Shown here: one piece after another, positions 12,001 to 18,588 of the stretch
Numbering within the stretch: position 1 is the first letter of the stretch
How the letters are laid out: each line of letters starts with the position of its first letter
Assembly: GCA_016180765.1 (NCBI GenBank)
Contig: JACPAP010000011.1
Span: 1-18,588 of the forward strand
Reading direction: 5' to 3'
Origin: Gemmatimonadota bacterium
GTDB lineage: Bacteria > Gemmatimonadota > Gemmatimonadetes > Gemmatimonadales > GWC2-71-9
Length of the DNA: 18,588 nt
Position numbers and translations under genes: made by a program
The notes under the pieces: model-generated
What the model was told of the DNA's origin: nothing
Database searches by the model: none
What the model saw: the letters and a program-made list of their open reading frames with translations, nothing else

Positions 12001-13842
12001 CGTCGCCAGGGTGGCCGCTCGTGCCTGAGGCGCGGGCGGCCCCCTCCGGCCGAGCTGCTGTGGCGCAAGCACCTGGCGCTCCTGGTGTACTTGGCCCGAT
12101 CGCCTCGCGGGCGGGCCCGGGAGCATCTCATGGGCCTGTTGTGGCCCGAGAAGGACCAGGACAAGGCACGCCACTCGTTGAACGAAGCCCTCAGGGTGCT
12201 GCGGCGAGCGGTGGGCGACGCCCTGGTGACCGAGGGGGATGTGGTGCGGATCGAGGCGTCCGCGATAGCGACGGACCTCGACGCCGGGGACTCGTCGGCG
12301 ACGGCTGGTCCGTTTCTCGAGGGCTTTGCGGTGCCCGACGCTCCGGAGTTCGAGGACTGGCTGGCCCGAGAGCGGGAACGGCTGCGTGCCACGTCGCTCG
12401 AGGCGTCGAGCCGGTCGGCCGAGAACGCGCTGGCCCAAGGCGATCTTCGGGCCGCGCGCGAGACCGCGGAGCGGGCCCTGGCGCTCGACCCGCAGCACGA
12501 GCCGGCGCTGCGCGCGCTCATGCGCGCCTACGCGCTGGACGGCGTGCGGCAACTGGCACTGGAGGTCTACGAGCGGACGCGGGCCGCGCTGGAGCGGGAT
12601 CTCGGAGCGCAGCCGGAACCCGCCACCGAGGAGCTGGCCCGGCGCCTGCGAGCGGGGGACGTGGTCCGGATCAGGCCGCCGGCCCCGCAGCCCGAGCAGA
12701 CGCCCCCGCTGGTCGGAGAGGGGCGACGGCTGCTGGCCCGTCTCACGGCGCTGTGGGACGAAGCCGTGGCCGGCCCTCGCATCGCGCTGGTGCAGGGCGA
12801 TCCCGGGACCGGGAAGACCCGCCTGCTGGACGAGCTGGCGGCCCGCTCGCGGCTCGACGGCGCGGTGGTCGCCTACGCCCGGGCGCTGGACGGCGACGGC
12901 CCCCGGGATCTCGTGACCGCCTGGCTCGGGAGCGGCCTGGCCGTGCCGGAGCTGGCCTCGGCGGCTCCTGCGGCGCTGGCCGCGCTCGCGGTCCTCGATC
13001 CCGACCTCGGCGTGCGCTTCCCCGGGGCCCGTGGCGCCGCGCCGCTGCCCCTGGACGACGCGCTGGCGGCCGCCGTTGGAGCGATCGCCGCGGAGCGCTG
13101 GGTGCTGCTGGTGCTGGACGACGCCCACCGGGCGGAGGCTGCCACCATAGGCTCCCTGGTGCGGTTGGTCCAGCGCGGCGGATCGGCGTCCCTGTTGGTG
13201 GCGCTCGCCGCCCCACGGTCCGGCGTGGCGGCCCCTGCGGCCCCTGCCGCCCTGGACTTCGTGAGCGAGCGCATCGGCCGCGATCTGCGAGGCGCGGAGC
13301 TCCACACGGGGCTCCTCGCGGAGCCGGATGTGGCCGAGTTCGCGGGCTGGGCGATGCCGGCGTATTCCGGTTCGCAGCGCGAGCGCCTGGCCCGGCGCGT
13401 CATGGCTGACACCTCCGGCAATCCGTTTCTGGTGGCCGAGCTGATGCTCGCCCTGCGGGCCGGACTCAGCGTCTCGCCGGGCGACGGAGCGGCCTGGCCG
13501 GCGGCACGCCGCACCCTGGACGACACGCTTCCCAGCCAGCTTCCGCCGGCCGTCGCGGCGGCGCTCCGGCTCCGCTATCGGGCCCTCAGCGCGCCGGCGC
13601 AGCGGCTGCTGGCGGCGCTGGCCGTGCTGGGCGGCCGAACCCCGGCGACCACGCTCGCCCGCGCCGCGGAGGTCCCCCGGGGTGAACTCGAGCGGGCGCT
13701 GGACCAGCTCGAGTGGGAGCGCTGGATCCAGGGCGACGCGCACGGCTACAGCTTCGTGACCCGGCTGGCACGCGAGGTCGTCCTCACCGACATGGTCACC
13801 GGGGGCGAGCAGCGCCGCATTCGCGAGCGGGCGGCAGGGTGA
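12001..13842 (+). pseudogene. SARP/BTAD-AAA transcriptional regulator lacking both ends
   Basis: The frame picks up in mid-domain at PPPAELLWRKHLALLVYLARSP, 12 bases or so after the cupredoxin stop. The usual first 15-20 residues of the winged-helix domain and any ATG/GTG start are missing (first candidates are CTG 12025 and ATG 12130, inside the domain). Next come the BTAD helical domain (FEDWLARERERLRA to RALERD, about 12340-12640), then an AAA/STAND ATPase with Walker A GDPGTGKT (about 12797-12820) and Walker B WVLLVLDDAH (about 13100). The protein stops at RRIRERAAG, where relatives continue with a long TPR-like region. About 610 residues remain of an expected 900-1000. Probably a decaying gene. 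If translated, it would lack a proper DNA-binding start. A minisatellite encodes an Ala/Pro insert near 13228. Confidence 0.7.
13228..13251. repeat. 9-bp GC-rich minisatellite, site E (in SARP-AAA fragment)
   Basis: CGGCCCCTG units repeat to encode an AAPAAPAA insert after the Walker B region, in frame on the plus strand. It is the opposite orientation relative to coding from sites B-D. Confidence 0.5.
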
Positions 13843-13879
13843 GCGGCGAACCTGGAACCAGCAGGTCTGAGGGTGGAAC

Positions 13880-13908
13880 TTCGCACTTCACGGTTCCCGG
13901 TTTAATAT
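13880..13908 (+). promoter_or_regulatory. Possible sigma-70-type promoter for the PHM-like gene
   Basis: TTCGCA (13880-13885), a 17-base spacer and TAATAT (13903-13908) each match consensus at 4 of 6 positions. The pair lies in a small gene-free, less GC-rich stretch 80 bases before ATG 13989. Tentative; no experimental support. Confidence 0.4.
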
Positions 13909-13988
13909 TGGAGCCAGCACGTTCTCTGCGCGCTCTGCGGCGACCCTGTCCCGCTTCCGAGCTCGGCCCAACTTCGTGAGACACCAGG

Positions 13989-15119
13989 ATGCTGCTACTA
14001 CTTGGATTGCTGGCTGGCGCGGCGCCCTTGCGAGGGCAGGGGCCCACGATTCGGTTGGAGGACGACGAAACCCGCAACGAGTTCGTCATCACCATCGGCC
14101 CCATGGACATGCCGGCCAGTCACGGCGGTGAACACGAGGCGCACGCCGGCGTGTTGCCACCGGTCACCGGTGTTCGGGTGCCGCGCGCCGCGTACCTCTA
14201 CGGCTTCGACTACGAGATCCGGGACGGCTCGGGCCGGCTCCTGCCGCGTGACTTGCTGCATCACTTGAACATCGCGGAAACCACGCGTCGCGAGCTGTTC
14301 CTGCCGATCGCCCATCGCGTGTTTGCCATTGGGAGGGAGACCGGCGCGCAGTCCATGCCGTGGCTGTTGTTCGGATACCCGTTGGAGGAGGGGCAGGAGT
14401 TGGTGGTCTCGGCGATGATGCACAACCCGACGCACGAAAGCTACGCCGGCGTATCCCTCAACCTGCTCCTCAAGTACGTGCCGGCGTCCCGCCCCTGGCC
14501 CCTGTTCCGCGTGTACAGCTGGCAGCTGGACGTCGCGTTTCCGGCGGGCGACAAGTCGTTCGACCTGCCGCCGGGGCGGTTTTCCCGTTCCTATGAAGCG
14601 CGGCCGGCGATCGCGGGGCGGATCATGGTGATCGCGGGCCACCTCCATCCGTACGCCACCGGCATCGCGTTCGAGGATGTGACCGCCGGTCGGGTGATTT
14701 GGGAGGGCAAGCCCATCGGTGCCTCGGCCGGCGCACTCGAGGGCGTCACGATCGGCCGGCTCTACCGGAAACTGGGCGCCAAGATCCAGCCGGACCACAC
14801 CTACCGCGTGACCGTGACCTACCGCAACCCCACGGACCGGACCATTCCGGAGGGCGGCATGGGGGTGGTGGCCGGCCTGTTCCTGCCGGCGGGCGACGAG
14901 GAGTGGCCCGTGGCGGACCCGACCGACGAGCTGTATCGCCTCGACCTCATGCACTACCGACGGGAGCTGACCGGCAAGTACGCCGACCTGCTGGCCGCAT
15001 TTCAGGATTCACCGGGGCCCTCATCCGCGCGAAGGCCCACGCCAGCACGCCCACGATCAACCCGGCGGTGGCGTCGATCACATAGTGCATCTGGCAGTAG
15101 ACGGTTCCCACCGCCATGA
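13989..15119 (+). CDS. Secreted protein with PHM-like (type II copper monooxygenase) ligand pattern
   Basis: 376 residues from ATG 13989 (an in-frame TGA 9 bases upstream fixes this as the earliest start). A short signal peptide (LLLLGLLAGAAPLRGQ) is followed by about 320 residues with no family I recall exactly. Histidines and a methionine fall as His91-His92 (LLHHLNI), His145 (SAMMHNPT), His218-x-His220 (AGHLHPYATG) and Met291 (EGGMGVVAG). Rat PHM uses HH, H, HxH and M with spacings of about 64, 70 and 70; here they are 53, 73 and 71. A copper type II or SURNod19-related fold is therefore plausible. Met39, Met41 and the HGGEHEAH stretch near residue 45 are further possible metal ligands. 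From about residue 340 the frame reads antisense PAP2 sequence, so its native stop seems lost. A blue copper gene lies 2 kb upstream. Confidence 0.55.
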   Translation: MLLLLGLLAGAAPLRGQGPTIRLEDDETRNEFVITIGPMDMPASHGGEHEAHAGVLPPVTGVRVPRAAYLYGFDYEIRDGSGRLLPRDLLHHLNIAETTRRELFLPIAHRVFAIGRETGAQSMPWLLFGYPLEEGQELVVSAMMHNPTHESYAGVSLNLLLKYVPASRPWPLFRVYSWQLDVAFPAGDKSFDLPPGRFSRSYEARPAIAGRIMVIAGHLHPYATGIAFEDVTAGRVIWEGKPIGASAGALEGVTIGRLYRKLGAKIQPDHTYRVTVTYRNPTDRTIPEGGMGVVAGLFLPAGDEEWPVADPTDELYRLDLMHYRRELTGKYADLLAAFQDSPGPSSARRPTPARPRSTRRWRRSHSASGSRRFPPP

Positions 15120-15870
15120 GACCCGTCAGCACGGCGCAGGTCCACCCGAGGGGACGCCAGTGGGTGAGGGCCGCGAGCGTGGCCGCCACCGCGGCCGCCA
15201 CGTGGGACGACGGAAAGGACGCGCCGAAGGATGAGCCCTGTGCCAGCACGCCGTACACCAGTCGAGCGCTCCACACCTCGCGGACCGGCCCGGTGGGGTG
15301 CGGGAACGCATAGTTGGGCCCGGCGACGGGGAACAGCACAAACGCGACGTAGCAGATCACGAAAGCCACCATGGTCGTGTAGATCACGCGACGGGCGCCG
15401 TCAGGCTGGCCCCGGAGCGCCAGCACCAGGGGTGTCAGGACCACGACCGCGTAGTACGCGAAATACGCCAGGTGGAGGAGCGCCGACCAGAACACCGAGG
15501 GCGAACGGCGGATCCATTGGTAGGAGACCTGGCTCCCGAACAGGCCCGCCTCCCACGCCTGCACCACGCGATCGTTCGCCAGCACGCGTTCCCACCCTAC
15601 CTGGGCGTTCAAGACGCCGAATGCGCCGTAGAACGGCAGCAGCATGATCAAGGGATAGAGGTCGTGCACCAGGCGGCCAAAGCGACGCCGCCGCCCCGGG
15701 CCCGTGCAGAGGAACAGCAGGGCGGCGAACCAGGCGTGCATGATCAGGAGCCAGACGGTGCCGCTTTCCAGGATGGCGCCGCGGAACAGAATGACGGCGG
15801 TGACGAAGCCGACGTAGGCGAGGAGGAGCCGGTCCACGCCCCTCAGAGCCAGCCGTGGCTCGCGTACCAT
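14947..15870 (-). CDS. PAP2_3/Aur1-type phospholipid:ceramide head-group transferase (putative)
   Basis: 307 residues from ATG 15870, overlapping the preceding dehydrogenase stop by 28 bp. Six or so membrane helices. The PAP2 catalytic motifs are present: SFPSSHVAAAV (about 218-228, His223) and MHYVIDATAG (His262, Asp266), plus the FPVAGPNYAFP loop (180-190) characteristic of the PAP2_3 subgroup that includes fungal inositol phosphorylceramide synthase Aur1. The classic KxxxxxxRP motif of simple phosphatases is not seen. As last gene after three sphingolipid genes, it most likely transfers a phospho-head group onto ceramide, or removes one from lipid phosphate; this is inference. The last 20 residues (VNPEMRPAGRR onward) run antisense into the convergent gene, a 173-bp tail overlap, and look non-native. 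Confidence 0.75.
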   Translation of the reverse strand: MVREPRLALRGVDRLLLAYVGFVTAVILFRGAILESGTVWLLIMHAWFAALLFLCTGPGRRRRFGRLVHDLYPLIMLLPFYGAFGVLNAQVGWERVLANDRVVQAWEAGLFGSQVSYQWIRRSPSVFWSALLHLAYFAYYAVVVLTPLVLALRGQPDGARRVIYTTMVAFVICYVAFVLFPVAGPNYAFPHPTGPVREVWSARLVYGVLAQGSSFGASFPSSHVAAAVAATLAALTHWRPLGWTCAVLTGLMAVGTVYCQMHYVIDATAGLIVGVLAWAFARMRAPVNPEMRPAGRRTCRSAPVGSA

Positions 15871-16838
15871 TGCGCGGTGCCGGGCAGTCCGGCGTGGAGG
15901 TCAATGGCAGCGCGCCAGCCGGTGTCCCGGATCAGCGCCGCCGGGGTGCAGGTCCAGGCCTCGGCCAGGAGCTCGGCCGCCTTGTCGGGCGCCAGGATCG
16001 TGGCTCGGCCCACCGCATGCGCGGCGGTCCCCAGGACCCAGAGGATCGACCTGGTGAGTAGCGGGGGGATCGGCACGAACCGCGGCGGGCGCAGAGGCCG
16101 CCCCAGCGCGGCGCGCGCGGACGTGAAGATCGCCGCCATGGCCGCTCGCCAGGTCGCGATCTCCGGATGGCAGGCGAAGTAGATGCGCCCCTCGCAGGCC
16201 GGTGCCGTGGCGGCGATGATGGCGCGCGCCAGATCCTCGACGTGGATGAACGACAGCTCCTGGTCCGGTCTCGCGTACCCCGGGATCACGCCCAGTCGCG
16301 CGAACCGGAAGGCCCGCAGGGTTTCGCGGTCGCGCGGCCCGTAGACGGTGGGAGGGCGGACGATGGTCCAGGGAACGCCTCCCGCACGGACCGCCTCTTC
16401 GCCCGCCAGCTTGCTGCGGCCGTACTCGCTCACCGGGTGGGGCGGGTCGCTCTCGCTCCGGGGATGACCCCGCCGCGTGGGTCCGGCCGCGGACAGGCTG
16501 CTCAGGTACACGAACCGCCGGAGCGCCGGTGCCACCCGGCGGGCCGTCTCCACCAGCCGCGCCGTGGCCCCGCCGTTCACCGCGTGAAACTCCTGGCGGC
16601 TTCTGGCGGCGATCAGGCCGGCGACGTGGACCACGACATCCGCCCCGCGGCAGCCCTGCTCCAGCGCCTCCACCGTGAAGAGGTCGCCCGCCACCATCTG
16701 TACCGGCCGCCCGCCCAACACCCGCGTCGCCTTGGCGGGGTCGCGCACCAGACACACCACCTGGTGCCCGCCGTGCAGCAGCGCGTCCACCAGATGCGAG
16801 CCGACGAACCCGGTGGCCCCGGTGACGAAGACTCTCAC
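15843..16838 (-). CDS. cerR: NAD(P)-dependent epimerase/dehydratase family reductase, CerR-like
   Basis: 331 residues from GTG 16838, whose GTGA overlaps the stop of the upstream acyltransferase. An extended short-chain dehydrogenase: nucleotide motif TGATGFVGSHL (Gly7, Gly10, Gly13), VVVHVAGLIAA, SSLSAAGP, catalytic YGRSK (Tyr139, Lys143) and IVRPPTVYGPRD. In Caulobacter an enzyme of this superfamily, CerR, reduces 3-ketoceramide to ceramide and is encoded with serine palmitoyltransferase. The tight coupling here to SPT-like and GNAT genes supports the same role. By sequence alone it could also be a 3-beta-hydroxysteroid dehydrogenase-like or sugar-nucleotide enzyme. The family is certain; the specific substrate is an inference from context. 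Confidence 0.78.
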   Translation of the reverse strand: MRVFVTGATGFVGSHLVDALLHGGHQVVCLVRDPAKATRVLGGRPVQMVAGDLFTVEALEQGCRGADVVVHVAGLIAARSRQEFHAVNGGATARLVETARRVAPALRRFVYLSSLSAAGPTRRGHPRSESDPPHPVSEYGRSKLAGEEAVRAGGVPWTIVRPPTVYGPRDRETLRAFRFARLGVIPGYARPDQELSFIHVEDLARAIIAATAPACEGRIYFACHPEIATWRAAMAAIFTSARAALGRPLRPPRFVPIPPLLTRSILWVLGTAAHAVGRATILAPDKAAELLAEAWTCTPAALIRDTGWRAAIDLHAGLPGTAQWYASHGWL

Positions 16839-17938
16839 AAGGGGCGGTCGTAGACCCGGAGCGTCTTGTAGCGCTGAAACCCCAGCCGCTCGATGGCGTT
16901 GATCATAGCCGGGTTGTCCTCGAGGACCCAGCCGGCTTCCGCCCACCGGTAGCCGAGCGCGTAGCCCTTCTCCCAAATCCAGTGATACATCAGGGCGTCC
17001 GCACCGCTCAGGCGGTACTCCTTCAGGAGCCCGAGCAGCAGGATCCTGATCCGCGAGATCTTCCGCGCGGCCCAGAGGATCTTCACGATACCCGGGAACA
17101 GCCGGCCCGAGGGGTTCTTCTTGAGCGCCACGTTGAGGTCGGGGAGTGCGGCGGCGAAGCCGATCACGTCGCCGTCCCGCTCCGCGAACACCACCAGGTC
17201 CGGGACCACCACCGGCTTGAGCTGCTTGGCGAGGTGATCGATCTCGGCATCGGTCATGGGGATGAAGCCCCAGTTCTTCTCCCACGCCGCGTTGTACACG
17301 CGCTTGATGCGCTCCACTTCATCACCGAAGTGCTTCAGGTCCAGCCGGCGCAGCCTGATGTTCTTGCGCTCCGTCAACCGCCGCGCGCCCCGGAGCAGGC
17401 GCTCGGGCATGGTGGGGTTGGTGCTCTGATACTGGAACAGGTCCCGGGCTTTGGCGAATCCGGCGCGCTCGACCAGCCGCGGGTAGTACGGCGGATTGTG
17501 GGGACTGAGGAGCGTGGGCGGCGTGTCGAAGCCCTCGACCAACAAGCCGCACTCGTCGTTGGTGGAAAACGACGCCGGGCCCCGCATCGCGGTGAGTCCC
17601 CGGGCCTTGAGCCAGCCGGCGGCCCCCGCGAAGAGGGCATCGGCGACCTCCTGGTCGTCCCCGCATTCGAAGAACCCGAAGAACCCCACGGAATCGTCGT
17701 GGAACTGGTTGTGGGCGCGGTTGTGAATGGCGGTGATGCGACCGACGATCGCGCCGCGCTGCGCCAGGAAGTACTCCGCCTCCGCATGCTGAAAGAACGG
17801 GTTCTTCTTCCGCGACAGCAACGCCCGCACGTCCATGCGCAACGGGGGGACCCAGTGAGGATCCCCCCGGTACAGGTCGTATGGAAGAGCGATGAACCGG
17901 TTGAGGTCGGCGGCCGACTGAACCGGCCGCACGACCAC
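16835..17938 (-). CDS. bcerS: GNAT-fold acyltransferase, bacterial ceramide synthase-like (bCerS)
   Basis: 367 residues from GTG 17938; GTG 17932 has a better-placed GGAG and is an alternative. It starts 8 bases after the SPT stop. It has the hallmark opening RPVQSAADLNRFIALPYDLY, then DPHWVPPLRMDV, KKNPFFQHAEAEYFLA, GRITAIHNRAHNQFH, VGFFGFFECGDD and MRGPASFSTNDECGLLVEGF, and ends ALMYHWIWEKGYALGYRWAEAGWVLEDNPAMINAIERLGF, a GNAT C-terminal half. These long proteins are annotated as hypothetical or N-acetyltransferase. The Caulobacter ceramide synthase that acylates 3-ketosphinganine belongs to this type, and the SPT neighbour makes that role likely. No membrane helix is evident. The substrate is inferred. 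Confidence 0.78.
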   Translation of the reverse strand: MVVRPVQSAADLNRFIALPYDLYRGDPHWVPPLRMDVRALLSRKKNPFFQHAEAEYFLAQRGAIVGRITAIHNRAHNQFHDDSVGFFGFFECGDDQEVADALFAGAAGWLKARGLTAMRGPASFSTNDECGLLVEGFDTPPTLLSPHNPPYYPRLVERAGFAKARDLFQYQSTNPTMPERLLRGARRLTERKNIRLRRLDLKHFGDEVERIKRVYNAAWEKNWGFIPMTDAEIDHLAKQLKPVVVPDLVVFAERDGDVIGFAAALPDLNVALKKNPSGRLFPGIVKILWAARKISRIRILLLGLLKEYRLSGADALMYHWIWEKGYALGYRWAEAGWVLEDNPAMINAIERLGFQRYKTLRVYDRPL

Positions 17939-17946
17939 TCCACCGG

Positions 17947-18588
17947 TCAAATGACCCCCATCTCCTTGCCCAACCTCGCGAAGGTTTCGATCGCGAAGTC
18001 GATCTGGTCCGGGGTGTGGGTGGCCATGAGGCTGGTCCGCAGGCGGCACTCCGCCGGCGGCACCGCGGGCGGGACCACCGGGTTGGTGAACACGCCCGCG
18101 TCGAACAGCTTCCGCCAGAAGAGGAACGTCCCATCCATGGGGCCGATCAACACGGGGATGATCGGCGTTTGGGTGGGACCGGTATCGAAGCCCAGCCCCC
18201 GGAGACCGTCGCACAGCCGCTTGGTGTTCTCCCACAGCCGCGTGCGACGCTCAGGCTCAGCGATCATGGCCGCCAGCGCGGCGAGCACGCCCGCCGTGTT
18301 GGCCGGCGGGAGCGCGGCCGTGAAGATGAGCGGCCGGCTGTTGTGTTTGAGGTAGTGGATCACCGATTCCGAGGCCGCCACGAACCCGCCGATGGACGCC
18401 AGCGACTTGGAGAACGTCCCCACGATGATGTCCACCTCGTCCGTGAGCCCGAAGTGCGCGGCGGTGCCGTCGCCCCTGGGTCCCAGGACCCCCACCGAGT
18501 GCGCGTCATCCAGCGCCAGCGCCGCGCCGTACCTCTGGCACAGCTTGAGCAGGCTGGGAACGTCGGCGATGTCTCCCTCCATCGAGTA
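17947..18588 (-). CDS. spt: Serine palmitoyltransferase-like alpha-oxoamine synthase, N-terminus beyond window
   Basis: The frame is open to the window edge; 213 residues of the C-terminal part are visible. PLP-enzyme motifs of the alpha-oxoamine synthase family are intact: SMEGDIADVPSL, ALDDAHSVGVLG (Asp and His contacting PLP), and GTFSKSLASIGGF with the Schiff-base lysine. The segments SRPLIFTAALPP and GVFTNPVVPPAVPPAECRLR, followed by TSLMATHT, resemble serine palmitoyltransferase more than BioF or KBL. SPT condenses serine with palmitoyl-CoA or -ACP to 3-ketosphinganine, the first step of sphingolipid synthesis. It is the first visible gene of the four-gene minus-strand unit; what lies upstream (for example an acyl carrier protein) is outside the window. 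BioF or KBL cannot be excluded without the N-terminus. Confidence 0.82.
   Translation of the reverse strand, partial: YSMEGDIADVPSLLKLCQRYGAALALDDAHSVGVLGPRGDGTAAHFGLTDEVDIIVGTFSKSLASIGGFVAASESVIHYLKHNSRPLIFTAALPPANTAGVLAALAAMIAEPERRTRLWENTKRLCDGLRGLGFDTGPTQTPIIPVLIGPMDGTFLFWRKLFDAGVFTNPVVPPAVPPAECRLRTSLMATHTPDQIDFAIETFARLGKEMGVI

Noticed and set aside
12021..13409. Alternative plus-strand frame starting MPEARAAPSG as a frameshifted start for the SARP gene
   Set aside because: A one-base shift in the C-run at about 12040 would join the frames, but the residues upstream do not resemble a SARP N-terminus.
11932..13743. 603-codon minus-strand frame opposite the SARP-AAA fragment
   Set aside because: Low-complexity Arg/Gly/Gln-rich product, antisense to BTAD and AAA motifs; treated as a shadow.
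16982..18355. 457-codon plus-strand frame opposite the acyltransferase and SPT genes
   Set aside because: Shadow frame with no domain; the minus strand carries recognisable families throughout.
1..18588. CRISPR arrays, tRNA/rRNA genes, riboswitches, full insertion sequences
   Set aside because: No regularly spaced direct repeats, cloverleaf or conserved rRNA stretches, and no transposase gene were seen on either strand by eye.

Overview
The window is GC-rich bacterial DNA (about two thirds G+C by eye) with tightly packed genes. It most resembles Gemmatimonadota or a related soil phylum. The grounds are an alternative complex III (ActE/ActF), a very large Ser/Thr kinase with a TPR-type sensor half, a SARP-AAA regulator of the 'WRKHLALLVYLARSP' type, and a VIT-VWA/ECF sigma/anti-sigma trio. 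This assignment is an inference from gene style; no rRNA or tRNA gene is present to confirm it.

Layout. (1) 1-1527: the end of an alternative complex III operon (actE 3' end, then actF), closed by a 79-bp palindromic element. (2) 1528-3540: a 57-codon fragment of a carboxymuconolactone decarboxylase-like gene, an XdhC/CoxI-family gene, and a convergent VapBC-type toxin-antitoxin pair whose toxin gene is joined tail to tail with xdhC. (3) 3540-7368, minus strand: a three-gene unit transcribed VIT-VWA secreted protein, ECF sigma factor, zinc-finger anti-sigma factor. (4) 7440-10532: a hairpin, a 961-residue transmembrane Ser/Thr kinase, a second copy of the 79-bp palindrome just upstream of its start codon, and an AT-richer intergenic repeat. 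(5) 10533-13842: a cysteine-rich protein combining a Rieske-like motif pair with a YkgJ-like cluster, a divergent plastocyanin-like lipoprotein, and a SARP/BTAD-AAA gene missing both ends. (6) 13989-15119: a secreted protein whose histidine/methionine pattern matches the copper ligands of peptidylglycine monooxygenase. (7) 18588-14947, minus strand: four overlapping or near-touching genes that read as a bacterial sphingolipid pathway. They are serine palmitoyltransferase (partial), GNAT-type ceramide synthase, CerR-like dehydrogenase, and an Aur1/PAP2_3-type head-group transferase.

The most interesting content is the compact sphingolipid operon that includes its own predicted head-group enzyme, and the PHM-like copper protein next to it. 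There are also two dispersed repeat families: the 79-bp CTAG-bounded palindrome, and a 9-bp minisatellite that expands in frame inside four genes. Several genes are joined abruptly to fragments of others (CMD/xdhC, xdhC/vapC, SARP at both ends, PHM-like/PAP2). This points either to recurrent intergenic deletion or to assembly problems, and read mapping would separate the two.
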